Shown here: one piece after another, positions 1-4,938 of the stretch
How the letters are laid out: every line of letters begins with the position of its first letter
Numbering within the stretch: the stretch's first letter is position 1
Source of the DNA: an uncultured Collinsella sp.
Lineage (GTDB): Bacteria > Actinomycetota > Coriobacteriia > Coriobacteriales > Coriobacteriaceae
Direction of reading: 5' to 3'
NCBI GenBank assembly: GCA_900545905.1
Contig: URBA01000084.1
Span: 1 to 6,538 of the forward strand
Length of the DNA: 6,538 bases
Notes under the pieces: model-generated
Told to the model about the DNA's origin: nothing
Databases searched by the model: none
The model's input: only the letters and a program-made list of their open reading frames with translations
Program-made: the position numbers and the translations under genes

Positions 1-24
1 GCGTCAGATGTGTATAAGAGACAG
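1..24 (+). other. Nextera/Tn5 adapter remnant (artefact)
   Basis: Positions 6-24 are exactly the 19-bp Tn5 mosaic end AGATGTGTATAAGAGACAG, and positions 1-5 (GCGTC) are the preceding bases of the Nextera Read-1 adapter. The same 24 bases occur in reverse complement at 6506-6529. This is untrimmed library adapter, so genomic sequence starts at 25. Translating it leftward adds the false residues LSLIHI and a false stop (4-6) to the first gene. Translating it rightward gives false starts such as MYKRQ and MCIRDR. Confidence 0.98.
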
Positions 25-1842
25 GTGCAGACGGCCCGAGCCGCTCTCGATGGACAGAACGGAGCCCAGAAGACCGCGGGTGTACTCGTGGATCGGGTTA
101 GTGAGCAGTTCCTTGGTGGGCGCCTGCTCGATAACCTGGCCAGCGTACATAACCGTGATGTTGTGGGCGACCTCGGCGACCAGCGCCAGGTCGTGCGAAA
201 CGAAGATCATGGCAAAGCCGAGCTTGGCCTGAAGATCGTTGAGCAGCTTGATGACCTGCTTCTGGACGGTAACGTCCAGAGCGGTCGTGGGCTCGTCGCA
301 GATGACCAGCTTGGGGTCGCGGGTAAGGGCCATAGCGATCAGGACACGCTGACGCTGGCCGCCGGAAAGCTCGTGCGGATAGCTCTCGAGCGTGCGCTTG
401 GGATCGAGGCCGACGAGCTCCAGGAGCTCCTCGGCGCTACGGGTGCCGCCACGCTTGGTGAGCTGCTTCATCTGGGCGGAAATGAGCATGGAGGGGTTAA
501 GCGAGGACAGGGCGTCCTGATAGACCATAGCGATATCGGTACCGCGCAGGCCGAACCACTCCTTCTTGCTCATCTTGAGCAGGTCGCGACCCTCCCAGAG
601 AACCTCGCCGGAAAGATGCTCGTCATCGTCGGTCAGGCCCATGATGGCCAGCGTGGTGATGGACTTACCGCAACCGGACTCGCCCACCAGGCCCATGGTC
701 TGACCAGGACGAACGTCAAAGTTGACATGGTCGACGACGTTGATATCACCGTGATGCTCAAACTGGATGCAGAAGTCACGGACCGAGAGAATCGGTTCGA
801 CAGACTCGTCGGGCACATGGCGATCGTCACGCTTGAGCTCGACATCGCGCAGGGCGCCAAGGCGAGCGGAGAGGGACTGGGCCTGCTCCTTGTAGGCGCG
901 AACGGGGTCGGAGACCAGCAGGTCGGCCTCGCGACGCTTGGAGGAATCGGTAGGATCCAGGGCAGCGGAGGGAGCAGCGGCCATGGCGTCGGTAATGCCC
1001 TCGGAGAGGATGTTGAGCGCCAGGCAGGTGATCATGATGGCTAGGCCCGGGAACAGCGCCTGCCACCAACGGCCGGCGAGCACGCCGCCGCGGGCGTCGG
1101 CGAGGATGTTGCCCCAGGTAGCGGTGGGCTCCTGGATACCAGCGCCGATGAAGGTCAGCGAGGCCTCGAAGATGATGGCGTCGGCGACCAGGGTAACGGT
1201 GAAGACCATGATCGGGGCGATGCAGTTACGCAGAACATGCTTGATCAAAATCCACGGAGCCTTGGCGCCGGAAACGATGACCGCGCGGACATAGTCCTCG
1301 CCGTACTCGGACACGATATTGGCGCGTACGATACGGGCAATCTGCGGAGTGTACATAAAGCCGATGGCGAAGATGATCGACGGCACGGAGTTGCCCAGGA
1401 TGGAGACGAAGACGGCCGCGAGGGCGATGCCCGGAATGGACATGATGATGTCCAGGATACGCATGATCGTCTCGGAGACGGCCTTGCGCGAAACCGCTGC
1501 AAGGGCGCCCACGACCGAGCCGCAGACCAGAGCCATGGCAGTGGCGCCAAAGCCGATGATCAGCGAGTAACGACCACCGTAGAGCATACGCGACAGAATG
1601 TCGCGACCTTTATCGTCGGTACCGAAGATAAATCCGTTGCCGGGAGCCTGGCGAGCCGTAAAGATCTCGACCGGGCTATAGGGGGCAAGAAGGGGCGCCA
1701 GAATCGCAGTCAGGGCGACCAGCACCAGCACGACGGCGGCAATCTTAGAAGACAGCGTCATCTTCTTCCAGCCACCGAGCTTGAGCCCCTTGGAGGCAGC
1801 CTTCTCGAGCTGCTCGGTTTGCTTCTCTCGAATCTTTACCAT
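25..1842 (-). CDS. Fused peptide-type ABC transporter permease (DppC/OppC-like) and ATPase (DppD/OppD-like), 3'-truncated
   Basis: This gene encodes one importer subunit that combines a membrane channel half with an ATP-hydrolysing domain. Of the open frame, 606 codons are genomic; the last six residues (LSLIHI) and the stop are adapter. The permease half covers about residues 1-285: a cytoplasmic head, TM1 about 34-55, further hydrophobic segments near 93-117, 132-149, 152-167, 208-232 and 262-285, and the EAA-type coupling loop about 183-206. A charged linker spans about 286-350. The ATPase has Walker A GESGCGKS (387-394), Q-loop Q442, signature LSGGQ (492-496), Walker B with D516-E517, D-loop ALD (521-523) and switch H550, so it looks catalytically intact. 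The HEYTRGLLGS segment (585-594) begins the C-terminal extension typical of OppD/DppD; the rest, probably some tens of residues, is lost at the contig end. The ATG at 1842 lies 3 nt after the upstream permease stop, and an AGGACGG-like RBS (about 1851-1858) sits inside the end of that gene, implying coupling. The fusion is read in one uninterrupted frame. The substrate is likely peptides but unproven. Confidence 0.93.
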
Positions 1843-1845
1843 AAT

Positions 1846-2802
1846 CTACACCGTCCTGATGCGCGGGTTGATGAGCAGGTAGAGCATGTCAACCACGATG
1901 TTGATGATGATGAAGGCAAGAGCAACGACGATGACGACGCCCTGAACCAGGTTCGCCTCGTTGCCCTGAACGCCCTGCAGAATCGCGGTGCCCATGCCGG
2001 GGAGGTTGAAGATAACCTCGATGACGACGGCGCCGCCCATGAGGTAACCGATCTTAAGACCGAGGGTGGTGACCGGGGTGATCAGCGCATTGCGAAGAAC
2101 GTTGATGCCGACGACGACCTTCTCGGGAACGCCGGCGCCGCGAGCCATACGGACATAATCCTTGTCGAGCTCCTCGACCATGGCGGTACGCACGATACGA
2201 GTCATCTGGCCCGTCAGCGGAAATGCCAAGGCGATAGCGGGCATGATCATACGCCCCAGATAGCCAACCGGATTCGTGGTGAAGTGAGGCAGAGCACCCG
2301 ATGCCGGGAGCACCTTAAGGTAGGAAGAGAACAGCAGGATCAACAGAACGGCAAGCCAGAACGACGGGGTTGCCAAGCCGGCGATGGAAAAGACGCGGAT
2401 CACTTGGTCCGGCCATTTGTCGCGATACAGTGCCGCGATGACGCCGAGCAAAAACGAAACGACCGCACCGATGGCAAGACCGATGAAGGTCAGCTGCATC
2501 GTGACGGGCAGGGCCGTGGAGATGCGCTTGGCAACGGAGTTGCGAGCAGCACCATAGGTGCCCATGTCGCCATGGATCAGATCGCCCATATAGCGCACGT
2601 AGCGCACGGGCCAGGGGTCGTCCAGACCATACTTCTCATGGTACTCGGCAACCGCCTCGGGCGAGGCACCGTCACCCAACGCCGTGTAGGCGGGGTCGGT
2701 CTTGGAGAACGACATAAGGAAGAACACCAGGACGGTGACGCCCAATGCCATGATCGGCAGCGCCACAAGACGCCTTCCAATCAAACGTAGCAAGTTGTTC
2801 AC
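1846..2802 (-). CDS. Peptide-type ABC transporter permease (DppB/OppB-like)
   Basis: This is an integral membrane subunit that should pair with the permease half of the downstream fusion protein to form the channel. From the GTG at 2802 it is 318 residues, normal for DppB/OppB. Visible features are an N-terminal TM about 12-32, an extracytoplasmic segment about 33-98 with GLDDPWPVRY and the GDMG turn (78-81) typical of the family, TM segments near 100-124, 137-162, 184-200, 240-266 and 287-311, the EAA coupling loop about 215-238 (DYVRMARGAG), and a C-terminal NPRIRTV end. A longer frame reaches a TTG at 2835, but the extra 11 codons contain the Shine-Dalgarno AAAGGGGAG (2808-2816), 5 nt before the GTG, so the GTG start is preferred. 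It lies 157 nt after the binding-protein gene across a hairpin-rich spacer, and its stop is 3 nt before the fusion gene. Family assignment is firm; the transported ligand is not shown. Confidence 0.94.
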   Translation of the reverse strand: MNNLLRLIGRRLVALPIMALGVTVLVFFLMSFSKTDPAYTALGDGASPEAVAEYHEKYGLDDPWPVRYVRYMGDLIHGDMGTYGAARNSVAKRISTALPVTMQLTFIGLAIGAVVSFLLGVIAALYRDKWPDQVIRVFSIAGLATPSFWLAVLLILLFSSYLKVLPASGALPHFTTNPVGYLGRMIMPAIALAFPLTGQMTRIVRTAMVEELDKDYVRMARGAGVPEKVVVGINVLRNALITPVTTLGLKIGYLMGGAVVIEVIFNLPGMGTAILQGVQGNEANLVQGVVIVVALAFIIINIVVDMLYLLINPRIRTV

Positions 2803-2807
2803 GTTCT

Positions 2808-2816
2808 CTCCCCTTT
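2808..2816 (-). promoter_or_regulatory. Ribosome binding site that fixes the permease start
   Basis: The minus strand reads AAAGGGGAG followed by AGAAC and then GTG (2802-2800), a strong purine-rich Shine-Dalgarno with a 5-nt spacer. It argues against the upstream in-frame TTG at 2835, which would place this site inside the coding sequence and has no comparable site of its own. Confidence 0.8.
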
Positions 2817-2842
2817 CTTTTGTCGGTAGGACCAACTGGTAT

Positions 2843-2860
2843 ATGAGTACGGATACTCAT
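2843..2860 (-). repeat. Perfect 7-bp inverted repeat (fourth stem-loop of the intercistronic spacer)
   Basis: ATGAGTA (2843-2849) and TACTCAT (2854-2860) are exact reverse complements around a 4-nt loop. In the leftward transcript this is the last of four hairpins, ending about 40 nt before the permease GTG and well clear of its RBS. It could be a small RNA hairpin or, as duplex DNA, an 18-bp operator-like palindrome. No regulator is recognised. Confidence 0.6.
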
Positions 2861-2861
2861 T

Positions 2862-2900
2862 ACAAGACCCGAGCGACATCGTTGCCGCCCGGGTCTTTGT
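2862..2900 (-). terminator. GC-rich intercistronic hairpin, possible attenuator or leaky terminator
   Basis: ACAAGACCCG (2862-2871) pairs with CGGGTCTTTGT (2890-2900), giving a 10-bp stem with a single bulged base. An inner GCGAC/GTTGC pairing (2873-2877 and 2881-2885) closes much of the loop on the plus-strand reading. In the leftward transcript the stem ends in CGGGTCTTGT followed by AATGAG, a poor U-tract, so full termination is doubtful. Read rightward it is followed by TTC, with the T-rich run TCTTTGTTTC partly inside the stem. Its place after a highly expressed binding-protein gene and before the permease suggests partial termination or protection of the upstream mRNA 3' end. The pairing is visible; the function is inferred. 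Confidence 0.5.
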
Positions 2901-2906
2901 TTCAAC

Positions 2907-2943
2907 TATGAGGATACGGTCCCAACGACCGACATCCTGCATA
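2907..2943 (-). repeat. Long interrupted inverted repeat (second stem-loop of the spacer)
   Basis: TATG, AGGAT and CGGTC (2907-2921) pair with GACCG, ATCCT and CATA (2927-2943) around the loop CCAAC (2922-2926). This gives 14 base pairs interrupted by a 1x2 internal loop and a one-base bulge. It starts 16 nt after the binding-protein stop in the direction of transcription. It is a good candidate for an mRNA 3'-stabilising stem left after processing of the operon transcript. Confidence 0.6.
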
Positions 2944-2944
2944 T

Positions 2945-2960
2945 AGACTCAAGCGAGTCT
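2945..2960 (-). repeat. 6-bp inverted repeat overlapping the binding-protein stop codon
   Basis: AGACTC (2945-2950) and GAGTCT (2955-2960) are exact reverse complements around AAGC. The last base of the TAA stop (2962-2960) lies in the stem. It is the first of four successive hairpins in the direction of transcription and is followed by ATAT, too short a U/A run for a normal terminator. Confidence 0.5.
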
Positions 2961-4573
2961 TACGCCTTGACGGTCGCAACGCCCCTGAAGGACATGCTCG
3001 TCGTGCCGATGCCCTTGAAACCATCGAGGGCCTCGCCATTGGGCGCAGTGGACGGATCGTCCCAAGAAGCGGAGACGGTCTTGACGTGGACAACGGGGTA
3101 CAGAACGGCGTTGTCGGCAATGATGTCGAAGCACTCGTTCCACTTCTTCTGCTGCTCATCGCCCTCAGCGGCAAGAGCCTCGTCCATGAGACCGTGGAGC
3201 TTCTGCCACTCAGCGGACTCCTTCCACGGGCAACGGGTCTGCATCCAGACGTTGTCGCCGTACCACCAGTTGAGCAGCAGGTCGGGGTCGGCGCCGAAGC
3301 AGGAAGGATCGCCAGGGGCAAGGAGGATATCGTAGGCCTCGCCGCCGTCGATGGCAGCGTAGGTGGCCGGCGAGGTATCGGTCTGGATGGTCACATCGAA
3401 GCCGAGAGCGTCGAGGTCGTTCTTGACCTGGGCGGCCATGCCCTTAATCTGCTCGTTGTCGGTGGTGCGCAGGGTGATGGCACCCGGGGTGATGCCAGAC
3501 TCCTCGATGAGCTTCTTAGCCTTCTTGGTGTCGGTCTTGTACACCGTGGAAGCCTCATGATAGTTGGTGAAGCTCTTGGGCAGGTAGCAGCTGGCAGCGG
3601 TGGCAAGGCCGGCGAAGGTGTTGCTGACCATCTTCTCGGTGTCGAGCGCATACATGACAGCCTGACGGACCTTGACGTTGTTCCAAGGCTCCTTGGCGAC
3701 GTTGAACATGATGAAGCGGGTGCCGAAACCCTGAACGTTATCGATCTTGCAGCCGGCGCTCTCGAGCTGGTCGACGGCGTCAGCGGTAACGAGCTCCATA
3801 ACGAGCGTGGAGCCCTCCTGCTGAGCGGTAACGCGAGCGGTGGGGTCGGTCAGGATGCTGTACTGGATCTTCTTATCCTCGGCAGCATACTCACCGTTGT
3901 ACTCGGGGTTGGGAACCAGGGTGATCTCGGTATCGGAGATAGAGTCGTACATCCAGGGGCCGGAGCCGATCGGCTGCTTGGCGCGATCCTCCTCGGTCTG
4001 GGTGGCCGGGGTAACGCGGACGATGGCCAGACGATCCTTGAGCAGGGAGAAGTTGGGGACCTTGGTCTTGACCGTCACGGTGCTGGCGTCCTTGGCCTCG
4101 ATGGACTCGAAGGGCTGGAAGAACGGAGCATAGGTAGCGGAAGCGGCGCAAGCGGTGTAGGAGGCAACGACATCGTCAGCGGTGACCTCGGTGCCATCGG
4201 AGAACTTGGCGCCCTTGCGGATGGTGACCTCGAAAGTGGTGTCGTCCACAGACTTGGGATCGTCGGTGGCGAGCTCTTTGAAGGTGCTGTAGTCGTGGTA
4301 ATCGATGCCGTAGAGGCCCTCGACGACGTGCCAGTTAGCACCCAGGCCCACAGCGGAGCCGGTGCTGGCGGGATCGAAGCTGGACGGAGCGTAAGCGGAA
4401 CCAGCGGTGATCACGCCGCCGCCACGGTTGGCGGAATCGGTGGAACCGGAAGCGGAACCCTCGTCGCTAGAGCTGCCACCGCAGCCGGTGAGACCAAGCC
4501 CTGCGACAGCAGCGACGCTGCCGGTGAGGCCGAGGAACGAACGCCTGGACATACCCTTGTTGATGATGGCCAT
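2960..4573 (-). CDS. Peptide-type ABC transporter substrate-binding lipoprotein (SBP_bac_5 family, DppA/OppA-like)
   Basis: This is the extracytoplasmic ligand-binding component of the importer, first gene of the operon. From the ATG at 4573 it is 537 residues, usual for the family. The signal is a twin-arginine type, S-R-R-S-F-L-G at residues 9-15, followed by a hydrophobic stretch and a lipobox L-T-G-C with C31 as the predicted lipidated cysteine. A Ser/Gly/Asp-rich linker follows (32-50). Family hallmarks are the KFSDGTEVTADDV segment (123-135), PIGSGPW (201-207) and the WNNVKVRQAVMYALD segment (297-311). The C terminus (about 500-537) returns to lobe-type sequence and the frame is intact. 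The ATG is chosen because AGGAG (4579-4583) sits 5 nt upstream; the longer TTG start at 4588 would put that RBS inside the gene. In-register Leu TTA/CTA and Ser TCA codons are absent across most of the gene, suggesting strong codon bias and high expression. The ligand is unproven; oligopeptide is the default for the family, nickel or other ligands are possible. Confidence 0.94.
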   Translation of the reverse strand: MAIINKGMSRRSFLGLTGSVAAVAGLGLTGCGGSSSDEGSASGSTDSANRGGGVITAGSAYAPSSFDPASTGSAVGLGANWHVVEGLYGIDYHDYSTFKELATDDPKSVDDTTFEVTIRKGAKFSDGTEVTADDVVASYTACAASATYAPFFQPFESIEAKDASTVTVKTKVPNFSLLKDRLAIVRVTPATQTEEDRAKQPIGSGPWMYDSISDTEITLVPNPEYNGEYAAEDKKIQYSILTDPTARVTAQQEGSTLVMELVTADAVDQLESAGCKIDNVQGFGTRFIMFNVAKEPWNNVKVRQAVMYALDTEKMVSNTFAGLATAASCYLPKSFTNYHEASTVYKTDTKKAKKLIEESGITPGAITLRTTDNEQIKGMAAQVKNDLDALGFDVTIQTDTSPATYAAIDGGEAYDILLAPGDPSCFGADPDLLLNWWYGDNVWMQTRCPWKESAEWQKLHGLMDEALAAEGDEQQKKWNECFDIIADNAVLYPVVHVKTVSASWDDPSTAPNGEALDGFKGIGTTSMSFRGVATVKA

Positions 4574-4578
4574 GTCTT

Positions 4579-4583
4579 CTCCT
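4579..4583 (-). promoter_or_regulatory. Ribosome binding site of the binding-protein gene
   Basis: The minus strand reads AGGAG, then AAGAC, then ATG (4573-4571). The near-perfect Shine-Dalgarno with a 5-nt spacer decides the start in favour of 4573 over the upstream in-frame TTG at 4588. Confidence 0.85.
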
Positions 4584-4626
4584 ATCAATAGAGAATCTTA
4601 CCCGGGAGCGCCTAGACGTGCCCCCG

Positions 4627-4637
4627 CGCAACTTGCG
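4627..4637. promoter_or_regulatory. Operator-like palindrome CGCAAcTTGCG
   Basis: An 11-bp dyad, perfect around one central base, falls about where transcription would start from the candidate promoter at 4643-4670. A repressor bound there would block initiation. It is short enough to be chance, and no matching second copy was seen in the window. Confidence 0.25.
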
Positions 4638-4642
4638 GACGA

Positions 4643-4670
4643 TATATACCTTACCTACCGACGAACCCAA
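4643..4670 (-). promoter_or_regulatory. Candidate sigma-70-type promoter of the importer operon
   Basis: On the minus strand TTGGGT (4670-4665) and TATATA (4648-4643) are separated by 16 nt, resembling -35 and -10 elements with 3/6 and 4/6 matches. Initiation near 4636 would give a 5' leader of about 60 nt. The location is right for a promoter of the binding-protein gene, but both boxes are imperfect, and an upstream alternative exists (TTGTCA at 4748-4743 with TAGCAA 17 nt downstream). Confidence 0.35.
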
Positions 4671-4692
4671 CTGAGGTGCCGCGCTCGGCGAC

Positions 4693-4773
4693 CGATACAT
4701 ACATACGCTTGAACGGTATTTGCTACCGTTCACCGAATTCATTGACAAACGATTCGCCAGACAGTATGTATCG
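4693..4773. repeat. 10-bp inverted repeat enclosing the inner dyad
   Basis: CGATACATAC (4693-4702) and GTATGTATCG (4764-4773) are exact reverse complements 61 nt apart. They enclose the 23-bp dyad at 4710-4732, giving a nested arrangement. This could be two half-sites for a looping regulator or, if transcription starts further upstream, the basal stem of a structured leader RNA. Confidence 0.55.
4710..4732. promoter_or_regulatory. 23-bp dyad, operator or leader hairpin
   Basis: TGAACGGTA (4710-4718) and TACCGTTCA (4724-4732) are perfect 9-bp inverted arms around TTTGC. The dyad lies about 40 nt upstream of the candidate -35 element and overlaps the alternative upstream promoter. No U-tract follows on either strand, so a terminator is unlikely. 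An operator for a dimeric transcription factor is the simplest reading, though the factor is unknown. Confidence 0.5.
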
Positions 4774-4797
4774 ACGAGGTGAGATATCAGTCTTCGT

Positions 4798-4820
4798 CAA
4801 CCCGCAGGATAGCAGGGTTG
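4798..4820. repeat. Inverted repeat CAACCC/GGGTTG
   Basis: CAACCC (4798-4803) and GGGTTG (4815-4820) are exact reverse complements around 11 nt, with two more possible GC pairs inside (4804-4805 with 4812-4813). No T-run follows on either strand, so a terminator is not supported. Its role is unknown. Confidence 0.35.
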
Positions 4821-4827
4821 TTCACCA

Positions 4828-4837
4828 TGACTAGTCA
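4828..4837. repeat. 10-bp palindrome TGACTAGTCA
   Basis: This perfect palindrome lies between the uvrC 3' region and the importer promoter region. It overlaps a TTGACT (-35-like) hexamer on the minus strand that lacks a well-spaced -10. It may be a protein-binding site or chance. Confidence 0.25.
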
Positions 4838-4879
4838 AACGTTTTAGCGTTAATTAAACCCGAAATCGGCTGGTAATCG

Positions 4880-4913
4880 CCGTGAAATAAATGATTGAAA
4901 ATCACGCAATCAT
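4880..4913 (-). terminator. Possible weak uvrC terminator
   Basis: ATGATTG (4891-4897) and CAATCAT (4907-4913) form a perfect 7-bp stem with a 9-nt loop, starting about 25 nt past the uvrC stop. On the minus strand it is followed by TTATTT. The stem has only two G-C pairs, so it would be a weak Rho-independent terminator. A competing 5-bp pairing CGTGA (4881-4885) with TCACG (4902-4906) overlaps it. Confidence 0.4.
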
Positions 4914-4938
4914 GTATATCAGTTGTTTAGAGGCGTGT

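Larger units (their letters stand above)
4574..4938. other. 365-bp intergenic region between uvrC and the importer operon
   Basis: No gene is supported here. Read leftward it contains, in order, an A/T-rich segment with a possible uvrC terminator (4880-4913), a 10-bp palindrome TGACTAGTCA (4828-4837), a hairpin CAACCC/GGGTTG (4798-4820), a nested pair of inverted repeats (4693-4773 outer, 4710-4732 inner), a candidate promoter (4643-4670), a short palindrome near the predicted start (4627-4637) and the binding-protein RBS. The density of dyads suggests regulated expression. I do not recognise any known riboswitch or T-box signature. Confidence 0.75.

Noticed and set aside
10..1044. Plus-strand frame of 344 codons opposite the permease-ATPase fusion
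   Set aside because: It starts inside the adapter (MYKRQ) and lies in register opposite a gene with intact transporter motifs. It is an antisense shadow produced by codon bias.
1237..2790. Plus-strand frame of 517 codons
   Set aside because: It is antisense in register to two clear permease-type genes, rich in low-complexity charged residues (D, H, R, Q), and has no recognisable domain.
2803..2835. N-terminal extension of the permease to the TTG at 2835
   Set aside because: The extension would contain the Shine-Dalgarno of the GTG at 2802 and adds residues atypical of the family N terminus.
4574..4588. N-terminal extension of the binding protein to the TTG at 4588
   Set aside because: The AGGAG ribosome binding site lies inside it and is ideally placed for the ATG at 4573.
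3086..4591. Plus-strand frame of 501 codons
   Set aside because: It is an in-register antisense shadow of the binding-protein gene, with Gly/Val/Leu-rich low-complexity sequence and no domain.
4574..4938. Known riboswitch or T-box leader
   Set aside because: No T-box AGGGTGG-type motif or other riboswitch core was recognised; only generic dyads are visible. A covariance-model search would be decisive.
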